Source of the DNA: Nitrospira japonica
GTDB lineage: Bacteria; Nitrospirota; Thermodesulfovibrionia; UBA6902
Direction of reading: 5' to 3'
Assembly: GCA_020723105.1 (NCBI GenBank)
Contig: DYJL01000004.1
Location: 62,001-126,000 of the forward strand
DNA length: 64,000 nucleotides
Positions 26,550 through 34,760 of the stretch are shown piece after piece; the stretch's first letter is position 1; every line of letters begins with the position of its first letter. The translations under genes were made by a program, and so were the position numbers. The notes beneath the pieces are model-generated. The model was not told the origin of the DNA and ran no database searches. It was given only the letters and a program-made list of their open reading frames with translations.

Positions 26550-27710
26550 ATGGATTATTTTCTGACCGAAGAACAACAAATGATAAGAGACCTTGCTAAG
26601 GAAATAGCCGATGAAAAGGTGATGCCGGTCCGTGCGGAGCTTGATGAAAAAGAAGAATTCCCGTGGGACATCATGAAGACACTTGCACAATCTGATTTTA
26701 TGGGCATTTATATTCCGGAGGAATACGGCGGTATGGGCAAAGGGGGATTTGAATTTTCATTGGCCGTAGAGGAATTGAGCCGGGCCTGTCTTGGCGTATC
26801 AACATCATATGCGGCAAATGCGCTTGGCACATATCCTATCCTTCTTTACGGTTCAGAGGCACAGAAGAAAAAATACCTTCCCGAAATCGCATCGGGCCAA
26901 CGGCTTGTTGCCTTCGGACTTACAGAAGCAAATGCGGGCAGCGATGCCGCAGGCGTTCAGACCACTGCAAAGCTTGAAGGTAATGAATATGTCTTAAACG
27001 GAACAAAACAGTGGATAACCAACGGAGGCGAAGCGGAAATATATACAATAATCGCAATGACCGATAAGAACAAAGGGGCGAGAGGGGCCTCAGCCTTTAT
27101 AGTTGAAAAAGGCACGCCGGGATTTACCTTTGGTAAAAAAGAAAACAAACTTGGGATACGCGCCTCTTCAACAAGGGAACTGGTTTTTGAAAACTGCCGC
27201 ATTCCCAAAGAGAACCTTATCAGTAAAGAAGGGATGGGGTTTATCGTGGCGATGAAGACACTTGATAAATCGAGGACCGGTGTGGGCGCGCAGGGTGTTG
27301 GCGTGGCACAGGGAGCCTTTGATGCTGCAGCGAATTATGCGAGGGAGAGGCACCAGTTCGGACAGCCGGTGATCAGTTTTCAGGCGGTTCAGCACATGCT
27401 TGCTGATATGGCTACGCAAATCGAAGCAGCCAGAGCGCTTGTTTATTCTGTCGCAAAATATGTTGACAGCGGAATGAAAGATGTATCAAAAGAATCTGCA
27501 ATGGCAAAATTGTTTGCTACAGATGTTGCCATGAAGGTTACTATTGATGCAGTGCAGGTAATGGGCGGGGCCGGATATATGAGAGAGTATCCGGTTGAAA
27601 AGATGATGCGCGATGCAAAAATTCTACAGATTTATGAAGGCACCAACCAGATTCAGAGAAACGTAATCGGACAGGCTTTAATAAAAGAAACAGCAAGGAA
27701 GAAGGATTAA
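26550..27710 (+). CDS. Acyl-CoA dehydrogenase (short/medium-chain type)
   Basis: An FAD-dependent flavoenzyme that oxidises acyl-CoA to enoyl-CoA and passes electrons to ETF. At 386 aa it is typical. Motifs include FGLTEANAGSD, QWITNGG, RHQFGQPV and the C-terminal QIYEGTNQIQR, with catalytic base E363 placed as in butyryl-CoA dehydrogenases. The SD CGGAGGT lies 7 bp upstream. The downstream EtfB and ferredoxin-EtfA suggest a complete electron-transfer unit for fatty-acid or branched-acid oxidation, or reduction by confurcation. Confidence 0.94.
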   Translation: MDYFLTEEQQMIRDLAKEIADEKVMPVRAELDEKEEFPWDIMKTLAQSDFMGIYIPEEYGGMGKGGFEFSLAVEELSRACLGVSTSYAANALGTYPILLYGSEAQKKKYLPEIASGQRLVAFGLTEANAGSDAAGVQTTAKLEGNEYVLNGTKQWITNGGEAEIYTIIAMTDKNKGARGASAFIVEKGTPGFTFGKKENKLGIRASSTRELVFENCRIPKENLISKEGMGFIVAMKTLDKSRTGVGAQGVGVAQGAFDAAANYARERHQFGQPVISFQAVQHMLADMATQIEAARALVYSVAKYVDSGMKDVSKESAMAKLFATDVAMKVTIDAVQVMGGAGYMREYPVEKMMRDAKILQIYEGTNQIQRNVIGQALIKETARKKD

Positions 27711-27713
27711 TAC

Positions 27714-28415
27714 ATGAACACGGACCGGCAGGAGCTTGAAGGCGTCAGGAAGAAATGCGTGGAACTCGACCATGAATTAAATACGTTTTTTCAGGCTCTG
27801 AAAGAAATCAAGGAGATAAGGGACACTGTTGGATATCTTCCCGATAAACTGAGGCAGAATGAGGAAGATATTGAACACCAGAAAGTGGAGATAGAGGCCC
27901 TGATGTCTTCGGTAAGCAACTTGCTGATAGCTTTTGAAGAACAGTCCAAAGGTTTGTTCTTTGATATGGAAAAGAAAACCGAGCTGCTTGTCAGCAATAC
28001 AAAATCCAGTATCTCTGAGCTTAAGAATGTTTTTGAGTCAAATTCTGAAAAGCTGCATGAGCAACAGAAAGAAAGGCTCGAGCAAGTCACAACTATCTAT
28101 GAACAGATACAGAAGTCTTTTGGAGGCATAAAGGATATTATTAACTCTCACGAACAGTCAATTGATATGCTGAAAAGTAATTATATGGAGATATTAAAAA
28201 TGACTGAAAGGGTTGAAGCATCTTTCCATGAACTTCAGAAGTACATATCTGTATTGCAAAAGAGACCCTATGATATTCAGGGCCGGGTGAATGCAATGGA
28301 AGAGCGTTTGAGGGCTGAGTTTTTTACAAAGCTCGAGAGACAGAAAAAAGTTATATGGGCAATATTGGCAGTATTAGTGATAAGTATTATTGTTTTTATG
28401 TTCTATCCTGAATAG
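27714..28415 (+). CDS. Hypothetical coiled-coil protein with C-terminal membrane anchor
   Basis: A 233-aa protein of unknown family. Residues 1-205 are strongly charged and heptad-like (KKCVELDHELNTFFQALKEI, HEQQKERLEQVTTIYEQIQK), predicting long coiled coils. Residues about 211-231 (VIWAILAVLVISIIVFMFY) form one membrane helix ending just before the C-terminus, so most of the protein would face the cytoplasm. It starts 3 bp after the acyl-CoA dehydrogenase and is probably cotranscribed. No enzymatic motif is visible; a structural or scaffold role is a guess. Confidence 0.75.
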   Translation: MNTDRQELEGVRKKCVELDHELNTFFQALKEIKEIRDTVGYLPDKLRQNEEDIEHQKVEIEALMSSVSNLLIAFEEQSKGLFFDMEKKTELLVSNTKSSISELKNVFESNSEKLHEQQKERLEQVTTIYEQIQKSFGGIKDIINSHEQSIDMLKSNYMEILKMTERVEASFHELQKYISVLQKRPYDIQGRVNAMEERLRAEFFTKLERQKKVIWAILAVLVISIIVFMFYPE

Positions 28416-28477
28416 TAGGCATTTCAATATTTTTTCCTAATCCTCTTGAAGGGTTTACCTCTCTAAACTTAATTTCG

Positions 28478-28518
28478 TATAATACCAGCCTGAATTTAAG
28501 CAGGGACCTCTCTGCTTA
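28478..28518 (+). promoter_or_regulatory. Possible -10 box and leader stem-loop upstream of etfB
   Basis: TATAAT at 28478-28483 is a perfect -10, but the base pattern 17 bp upstream (TTACCT) is a weak -35. A 7-bp stem TAAGCAG/CTGCTTA with an 8-nt loop lies at 28497-28518, between this box and the SD. It could be a promoter with a structured leader for etfBA. The evidence is modest. Confidence 0.3.
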
Positions 28519-28554
28519 TGATGTCAGTTGTTTAAATACGGAGGAGCTTGCACG

Positions 28555-29337
28555 GTGAATATAATTGTCTGCATAAAGCAGGTGCCGGATACGGCGGAAA
28601 TAAGGATTAATCCGGAAACAAACACGCTCATGAGGGAGGGCGTTCCGAGTATTATCAATCCTTTTGATCTTCATGCCCTCGAGGCTGGAATAAAGATAAA
28701 GGAGCAGCTTGGGGGCAAAGTCCTTGTCTTAACCATGGGGCCTCCACAGGCAGAAACAGCCCTCAGAGAAGCCATCTCAATAGGAGCTGACGAAGCGGTG
28801 CTGCTTTCGGACCGGGCGTTTGCAGGCTCTGATACATGGGCCACTTCATATATACTTGCACAGGCGGTCAGAAAACTTGGAGCGGATATCATCTTCTGCG
28901 GCAAGCAGGCCATAGACGGCGATACTGCGCAGGTAGGTCCTGAGACAGCAGAATTTTTAGGGATTCCGCATATCTCATATGTCATAAAAATAGAAGAGAT
29001 AAAAGATAATTACATAAGGGTTCAGAGACTTATGGATGAAGGATACGATATTGTAGAGTCCGGGTTGCCTGTGTTGCTTACAGTTGTCAAGGAATTAAAT
29101 CAGCCGAGGATGCCTTCATTAAAAGGGAAGATGGCCGCAAAAAAGGCTGAGATAAAAAAAATGGGCCAGGCTGAGATAGAGGCTGATGAAAATAATATCG
29201 GGCTGAAAGGCTCTCCTACCCAGGTAAAAAACATCTTTGCGCCGCAGGTTAAGACAGAAAGAAAGATGCTTGCAGGTGCGCCTGAAGAGCAGGTAGATGC
29301 GTTAATTGCTGAACTGAGGGGTATCAAATGTCTATAG
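28555..29337 (+). CDS. etfB: Electron transfer flavoprotein beta subunit
   Basis: Accepts electrons from acyl-CoA dehydrogenases as part of the EtfAB heterodimer. It is 260 aa from the start used here. The N-terminal NIIVCIKQVPDTAEIRI, then IINPFDLHALEAG, CGKQAIDGDTAQVGPE and the C-terminal LIAELRGIKCL are family-typical. The frame extends to 28528, but SD GGAGG at 28540-28544 is placed for GTG 28555, and EtfB proteins begin at this point. It overlaps etfA by 10 bp. Confidence 0.94.
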   Translation: MNIIVCIKQVPDTAEIRINPETNTLMREGVPSIINPFDLHALEAGIKIKEQLGGKVLVLTMGPPQAETALREAISIGADEAVLLSDRAFAGSDTWATSYILAQAVRKLGADIIFCGKQAIDGDTAQVGPETAEFLGIPHISYVIKIEEIKDNYIRVQRLMDEGYDIVESGLPVLLTVVKELNQPRMPSLKGKMAAKKAEIKKMGQAEIEADENNIGLKGSPTQVKNIFAPQVKTERKMLAGAPEEQVDALIAELRGIKCL

Positions 29338-30527
29338 TTGTCAGGATTGAAAAATGTACGGGTTGTGAAACGTGTTTAAGTTCCTGTCCCTTTGACGCCA
29401 TTGTAATGAAAGAGGGGAAAGCCTTTATTAATGAATACTGCAATTACTGTAAGACCTGCATATCAGTCTGTCCTGAGGGAGTGATAATTGAGACAGAAGA
29501 GGTTTCAAATCTCAAACCTCAAATGTCAAATCTCAAAGATTACAAGGACGTGCTTGTTTTTGCTGAACAGCGTGAAGGGAAGGTCGCAACTGTTGCGTAT
29601 GAGCTGCTTGGCATTGGCAGGAGGCTTGCTGATGAGCTTGGTACAAAACTTTTGGCGGTCCTGCTTGGCGCTGATGAATCTGAAGCCTCTGAACTTATTA
29701 GGTGGGGCGCTGATAAGGTTTATCTTTGCAGGGATGCAGCGTTACAAAAATTTAATGATGATTCATATGCTGAAGTTCTTACAAATGTTATCAAGGAACA
29801 AAAACCATCCATTGTACTTGCCGGCGCAACTCCTATAGGACGGTCTTTTATCCCGCGGGTAGCAGCAAGATTGAGGACCGGGCTTACAGCGGACTGCACT
29901 TCACTGGAAATTGATAAAGAGACAAAAAATCTTCTTCAGGTAAGGCCTGCATTTGGCGGCAATATCATGGCTACAATTCTGTGCCCTGATTACAGGCCGC
30001 AGATGGCTACTGTCAGGCCGCGTGTAATGAAAAAAGGAGAATATAACAAAAACAGGACTGGCGAAATTGTCAATATTCAGATTGATGAAATAACTTCAAG
30101 AACAAAAGTTGTGGAAACCATTAAGGAAATATCAGGAATCAGTGTTAACCTTCACGAGGCGGAGATTATTGTTGCAGGAGGACGCGGAGCAGGCGGAGAC
30201 AAAGGTTTTAAAATGCTTGAAGAACTTGCTCAGGCGTTTGGCGGAGTTGTCGGCGCCTCAAGGGCTGCAGTTGATGAAGGCTGGATTTCATACAGTCATC
30301 AGGTGGGACAGACAGGCAAAACGGTTAATCCGAAGATCTATATTGCCTGCGGAATTTCCGGAGCCGTGCAGCACCTTGTCGGCATGCAGTCTTCGGACAT
30401 CATTATTGCTATCAATAAAAATCCCGAGGCCCCGATTTTCAACGTTGCGACATACGGAATTGTTGGAGATATGTTTGAGATAGTGCCTTTATTAATAAAG
30501 AAGATTAAAGAAGTAAAAGGTATATGA
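29328..30527 (+). CDS. etfA: Electron transfer flavoprotein alpha subunit with N-terminal 2x[4Fe-4S] ferredoxin domain
   Basis: A 399-aa protein, longer than plain EtfA (about 310-330) because of an N-terminal ferredoxin domain. Cys 10, 13, 16, 20 and 38, 41, 44, 48 form two CxxCxxCxxxC[P] sets. The ETF alpha domain follows (from about residue 73), with the FAD-binding region GGRGAGGDKGFKML, VGASRAAVDEGW, GQTGKTVNP and CGISGAVQHLVGM. Such FeS-EtfA proteins are common in anaerobes and can connect ETF to ferredoxin-type carriers. The linker at residues 59-70 is encoded by a repeated 12-mer. It overlaps etfB by 10 bp. Confidence 0.93.
   Translation: MSIVVRIEKCTGCETCLSSCPFDAIVMKEGKAFINEYCNYCKTCISVCPEGVIIETEEVSNLKPQMSNLKDYKDVLVFAEQREGKVATVAYELLGIGRRLADELGTKLLAVLLGADESEASELIRWGADKVYLCRDAALQKFNDDSYAEVLTNVIKEQKPSIVLAGATPIGRSFIPRVAARLRTGLTADCTSLEIDKETKNLLQVRPAFGGNIMATILCPDYRPQMATVRPRVMKKGEYNKNRTGEIVNIQIDEITSRTKVVETIKEISGISVNLHEAEIIVAGGRGAGGDKGFKMLEELAQAFGGVVGASRAAVDEGWISYSHQVGQTGKTVNPKIYIACGISGAVQHLVGMQSSDIIIAINKNPEAPIFNVATYGIVGDMFEIVPLLIKKIKEVKGI
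29503..29538 (+). repeat. In-frame short direct repeat in the EtfA linker
   Basis: Two exact copies of TCAAATCTCAAA (29505-29516 and 29526-29537), 21 bp apart and in the same frame, encode SNLK twice between the ferredoxin domain and the ETF domain of EtfA. Similar TCAAATCTCAAA arrays occur as dispersed intergenic repeats in related genomes (recollection, not checked). The unit may be an old insertion that became a linker. Confidence 0.6.
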
Positions 30528-30712
30528 ACTTTTAGACACAAAGCGTCTGGCAGAGACGGTGTATCCCCATCCCCAATGGGGAAGAACATAGATTCAATTC
30601 AACATTCAGTATTTGCAACTCAAAAAACTATAATTTGATACTACATTAGACAATTCCAAGCAAAGAAGTTGAGTAAGATACATTGTATTTGCTTATCTTT
30701 TTTTGTTATATT

Positions 30713-30724
30713 ATAAGCGCTTAT
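30713..30724. promoter_or_regulatory. 12-bp perfect palindrome, possible operator
   Basis: ATAAGCGCTTAT is a perfect 12-bp palindrome in the 224-bp gap (30528-30751) between etfA and the GT2 gene. It lies just after an AT-rich stretch with a TATATT box. It is suited to a dimeric repressor site or part of a promoter; chance is not excluded. Confidence 0.25.
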
Positions 30725-30751
30725 TAACAAATACCTTGTCATCAAGTCATA

Positions 30752-31558
30752 ATGCTTCATAATTGCAACTCGGATTTAACATTCTCTATGGCCGACAAAG
30801 AAAATCTGATGAATCAGAAGAACATGGAAGACGGTCCTACAGCTCTTGTTGTGCTTCCTGTATACAATGAAGAAAAAGCTCTCCGAAAAGGCGTGGAAAT
30901 ACTAACAGCTTTTTTAACTGACTATGACAGGTATAACTGGAAGATAGTAATCGCGGATAACAATTCCAAGGACAGCACAGGAGAAATAGGTAGAAAACTG
31001 GAATCGGAAAACCCGCTCGTAAATTATCTTTATATACCACGAAAGGGTCGTGGAATCGCTCTCCGGACCGCATGGGCTCAGACAGATTGTGATTTTGTCA
31101 GTTATATGGACATTGATCTTTCTACCGGACTGGATGCCCTTATACGTGCCCTTGACTTGTTAAAAGTAGGAGCAGATATTGTAGTCGGTAACAGGCTTGC
31201 CAAAGATTCTGACACAACAAGATGCCTGAAGCGTGAATTTATCTCGCGAAGCTATAACATGGTCATAAAACTGGCTCTCGGAACCAACTTTCATGATGCT
31301 CATTGCGGATTCAAAACAGGGAGACGTGAAGTCGTTCAGAAACTTTTGCCTTATATTGAAGATAATGAATGGTTTTTTGATACCGAGATACTTTTTTACG
31401 CTGAAAAATTGGGACATAGGATTGAGGAAATACCTGTGACCTGGCTTGAAGATCCGGATACGAAGGCGAAGATATTTAAAGATGCCTACGATGATTTACG
31501 GGGACTTTTTAGATTACGGTTTCATAATAATTTAGATATGAAACAGAAAAAATATTGA
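30752..31558 (+). CDS. Family 2 glycosyltransferase (polyprenyl-phosphate-sugar synthase-like)
   Basis: A GT-A enzyme of up to 268 aa. TALVVLPVYNEEKALRKG at about 30-47, ADNNSKDSTGE, and the acidic motif in VSYMDIDLSTGLDALIRAL resemble dolichyl-phosphate-glucose/mannose synthases. It has no membrane helix. The start is uncertain: in-frame ATGs at 30752, 30788, 30809 and 30824 all lack a strong SD, and the last one would place the catalytic domain at the normal N-terminal distance. It is followed 10 bp later by a large membrane protein, making a donor-synthase plus membrane-transferase pair. Confidence 0.83.
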   Translation: MLHNCNSDLTFSMADKENLMNQKNMEDGPTALVVLPVYNEEKALRKGVEILTAFLTDYDRYNWKIVIADNNSKDSTGEIGRKLESENPLVNYLYIPRKGRGIALRTAWAQTDCDFVSYMDIDLSTGLDALIRALDLLKVGADIVVGNRLAKDSDTTRCLKREFISRSYNMVIKLALGTNFHDAHCGFKTGRREVVQKLLPYIEDNEWFFDTEILFYAEKLGHRIEEIPVTWLEDPDTKAKIFKDAYDDLRGLFRLRFHNNLDMKQKKY

Positions 31559-31568
31559 TGACAATTAG

Positions 31569-33635
31569 ATGTTACTGATAACATTATATTGTTTATCTAC
31601 CATACTTCTTTTCATAGATCTTGAGCCGTTTAAAATCCTTGGAGTTTTTCTTGGCCTCTGCTATTTACCAGGCCTTAGCATCTTCTTTATTGCCCGCAAA
31701 GAGAAGATTAATTTTGAGGACTTGCTTTTTGCCTTCCCAACTTCAATCGGCATCAGTGGATTTTTGACAATTGCGTTGTTGTTTGCTGGTGTTCGTATAT
31801 TCCATGTTCAGGGCATCATTCATCTTACAGTCGGTGTTATAACATTTTTCTGTCTCGCTGCCAATAACAGGAGAAAGGGATACCCTGTTGTAGTATTTGA
31901 TAAAAAAGAAATTTTATTTTGTTTGTTTGCACTGCTGCTGACCTTGATTGTTAGTATCCCTTTTTTTATAGGGCCTGATAGAGGGCCCATTGCGGCTCAT
32001 GCTTTTCATCACTCATCATTTGTTTCACAGATACTGCAAGGCATTTTCCCGCCTGAGAATCCTGGACTTGGAGGTACAACGATAGGTTATTACTGGGGAT
32101 TTCATGCTCTTATAGCTGCCCTTACTTCACATTCAGGGTTTCAACAGTTACAGATAATATTTCTGCTGAATGCAATTGCAATTTTTGTGATATTCTGCAT
32201 TGCATACAATTTTACAAAATATTTTGGATTGCCGGAAAAGGTTTGCTATATTATGCCGTTAGCAGTAATGGGCTTAATGCGTTCTGATGCAGGGTTCTAT
32301 TTTATATATAAATTGCTTTCAGGCAGACTGACATCATTGAAAACTTTGATGGCAAAACAAATGCTGCCAGGTGAAGTGCTCGACAACTGGTTATCCGGCA
32401 TTACATGGTTTGATACCAGGCTGCTTTACCTTAATAAATTTTATAACATCAGCGCTATGCCCCTGACTATCAGTATCTGTCTTTCATATTTCCTGATGCT
32501 TTTGATTTTATTAAGAGCGAAATCGGCTGATACAAAGATATACCCTGTCATATTTACCTTTATTATTACTGCCTGTATTGTTAATTACCCGCCTTTGGCG
32601 ATAGTCCCGCTGTTTTATACACCTGTGTGGGCTTCTATTATCTTTCTGTCAGCACAGGGAGTGTCCCGTGAGAGAATTAAAGAAGCTCTGAAAATATTAT
32701 TTCCCTACATAACAGGAATTCTTATAGCTCTTCCTTATGTCCTTCTTGTTATGATGGGCAGAGATATAAGTTCCAGCGGCCAGGGTAGTATCCTGATTTT
32801 ATCTTTCTACAGTCAGTCTGTTAAAAATCTTGTTGTTTTCCTGCTTCCATCTCCGGTAATTATTTATGGTGCATGGATTGTGTTCAAGAGGTTTTCTTTT
32901 TCCAGAGAGGCACTGTTGTTATTTTCAGGGGCTGTGCTATGTCTGGCATTATCGGCGCTGACGCGGTGGCCTTTTGACAATAGTTATAAGTTTAACTACA
33001 TTCTTGTATTTTTTTGCGCGTTATTTTTTATGTTCGCCATGTTCAGATGGATGTCTATGTTTTCTGGACGAGTAGCACCTGTGCTTATTATTGCAATCCT
33101 GAGCCTGTATGTTTTCTTGACTCCTTTCATCGTTGTAACATCTTACATTGTTTCCTGCCTCTCGATGGACCGACAGCTCACATTTATAGACGGACATATT
33201 GTTTATGCACAGGATAAACAAAAGAATGAAGCTTATTCATGGATAAGAGATAACACCCCTTCAAATTCACTTGTTATGCTCAGCTATATAGAGACCTCTT
33301 ATCCCTGCTGCGGCGTAAACAGGAACTATGAAGCTGCTGCACTGTCCGAGAGAACCCAATATGTCATAAAAGACACGGATTATACAACATCCAATCCTGA
33401 GTATTTAAAAAGAGTTTTAATGCGGGAAAAACTTTTCAGAAATCCTGATGACCCTCAGGTTATTAGTTATTTTTCTTCATTAAAACGTCCGGTTTATCTT
33501 TTGGTTGAAAAGGGTTTGCCGGATGTTTTTGTGGTGGAAGACAGATTTAGACATTTTCCTGAATATTCCGGGAGGCCTTTTGAGCTTGTATTTCATAATG
33601 ACAGGCAGCGGGTTTATAAGATAAGAACTAATTAA
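31569..33635 (+). CDS. Large polytopic membrane protein, possible GT-C glycosyltransferase
   Basis: A 688-aa protein with some 14-16 hydrophobic helices and a C-terminal soluble part from about residue 550 (YSWIRDNTPSNSLVMLSY region). After several helices there is a polar loop, IGPDRGPIAAHAFHHSSF, with an Asp and His residues, and then TIGYYWGFHALIAAL. This layout resembles uncharacterised GT-C-like proteins, but no defining family motif is certain. It is coupled to the GT2 gene upstream (10 bp apart), which supports a role in using polyprenyl-phosphate sugars. The exact family is unknown. Confidence 0.65.
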   Translation: MLLITLYCLSTILLFIDLEPFKILGVFLGLCYLPGLSIFFIARKEKINFEDLLFAFPTSIGISGFLTIALLFAGVRIFHVQGIIHLTVGVITFFCLAANNRRKGYPVVVFDKKEILFCLFALLLTLIVSIPFFIGPDRGPIAAHAFHHSSFVSQILQGIFPPENPGLGGTTIGYYWGFHALIAALTSHSGFQQLQIIFLLNAIAIFVIFCIAYNFTKYFGLPEKVCYIMPLAVMGLMRSDAGFYFIYKLLSGRLTSLKTLMAKQMLPGEVLDNWLSGITWFDTRLLYLNKFYNISAMPLTISICLSYFLMLLILLRAKSADTKIYPVIFTFIITACIVNYPPLAIVPLFYTPVWASIIFLSAQGVSRERIKEALKILFPYITGILIALPYVLLVMMGRDISSSGQGSILILSFYSQSVKNLVVFLLPSPVIIYGAWIVFKRFSFSREALLLFSGAVLCLALSALTRWPFDNSYKFNYILVFFCALFFMFAMFRWMSMFSGRVAPVLIIAILSLYVFLTPFIVVTSYIVSCLSMDRQLTFIDGHIVYAQDKQKNEAYSWIRDNTPSNSLVMLSYIETSYPCCGVNRNYEAAALSERTQYVIKDTDYTTSNPEYLKRVLMREKLFRNPDDPQVISYFSSLKRPVYLLVEKGLPDVFVVEDRFRHFPEYSGRPFELVFHNDRQRVYKIRTN

Positions 33636-33725
33636 TTTGCAATTAATTCTTATTTTTCATTAAAATTAAATTACTATTAGGAAATTCTTCTGTGTAAAAC
33701 ATTCAAAAAAGCCGTTAAGTTAAAT

Positions 33726-34670
33726 ATGCAAACTAATAAAGGTAACAAGTTCTTGTTTTATTGTCTTTTAGTTTTATGCGTTCTCACCAGTTCACTTTAT
33801 TTAGATATTATTGATTTCTGGTTAGTGGATGTTTTATCACAATTTTCTTTCCAATATGCACTGTCAGCACTTGGTTTATTGTTAATTAGTTTATGGAGAA
33901 AAACAATTTCACTTGCTGTATTGGCAGGGCTGTTGATATTTCTTAACCTGGGTGTATTGGTTGATCCCGGAGAGTCGGTCCATGCTGCTTCAAATACAGG
34001 GAAAAAGTTCAAGATTTATTCGGCCAACCTGTACATACATAATAAAGAGCTTTCAAAGTTAAACTACGATCTTCAGAAAATGGATCCGGAAATGGTTTTG
34101 CTTCTGGAAGTTACGCCTGAACATTTAAATCAACTACGACTGTTAATGCAGACATATCCGTACCATGTGAAAAAGACTTTTGTCAGGGACGACCATGAAA
34201 TGGGTTTCATGTTTTTAAGTAAATTTCCCATACTTAATACTCAGTTAACAAGACTGTCGGATGGATGTAATTTTGTCCTTCAGGCAACGCTGGAGATTAA
34301 TGAAAGACAGGTAATGTTTTATGGAGTTCATGCGCAGAGACCGGATACAGGAAATTATAATGGACGCAAAGAACAATTTCTCTGGCTGGCCCATCAGCTT
34401 AGAGAACAGACTGTACCAGTTATTGTTTCGGGTGATTTTAATGCAACTCCATCATCATCGCTATTCCAGCAATTAATCAGGATATCGGGGCTGAGAGATT
34501 CAAGGACAGGTTTTGGCTGGCAGCCGTCATGGCCCACATACTTTCCTTTGTTATGGATTCCTATAGACCACATGCTTGTCAGTCCAGGAATTCATGTTCA
34601 TAACAGGGCTACGGGATCTTATATTGGTTCAGACCATTATCCTATATATGCCGAACTTTCTATAAGTTGA
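33726..34670 (+). CDS. Membrane-anchored endonuclease/exonuclease/phosphatase (EEP) family protein
   Basis: A 314-aa protein. Three hydrophobic segments within residues 10-80 are followed by an EEP domain with conserved blocks: IYSANLYIHN (Asn), MVLLLEVTPEH (metal-binding Glu), YGVHAQRPD, VIVSGDFNATPSSSLF (Asp/Asn pair) and GSDHYPIYAEL (Asp-His pair). All catalytic residues of the fold appear intact. The catalytic domain should lie outside the cytoplasm, so a phosphodiesterase acting on a lipid or glycan is more likely than a DNase. It lies in the glycan cluster with 90 bp of AT-rich sequence upstream. Confidence 0.8.
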   Translation: MQTNKGNKFLFYCLLVLCVLTSSLYLDIIDFWLVDVLSQFSFQYALSALGLLLISLWRKTISLAVLAGLLIFLNLGVLVDPGESVHAASNTGKKFKIYSANLYIHNKELSKLNYDLQKMDPEMVLLLEVTPEHLNQLRLLMQTYPYHVKKTFVRDDHEMGFMFLSKFPILNTQLTRLSDGCNFVLQATLEINERQVMFYGVHAQRPDTGNYNGRKEQFLWLAHQLREQTVPVIVSGDFNATPSSSLFQQLIRISGLRDSRTGFGWQPSWPTYFPLLWIPIDHMLVSPGIHVHNRATGSYIGSDHYPIYAELSIS

Positions 34671-34676
34671 GTCATT

Positions 34677-34743
34677 TAATCCGGATAATTCATGATGATG
34701 AAGCAGATATGGTAAATAGTGATATTGTGCGATACCTTATCCT
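34677..34743. repeat. Hairpin element family H, half copy (copy 4)
   Basis: About 67 bp matching the bulged arm of the family: TCCGGATAATTCATGATG, then AGATATGGTAAATAG and ATATTGTGCGATACCTTA. The other arm is missing. The arm again places an ATG (34709) that opens a short frame (MVNSDIVRYLILL, 16 codons). It overlaps the possible GTG start of the next gene. Confidence 0.6.
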
Positions 34744-34760
34744 GCTTAAGGCGGTTTGAA

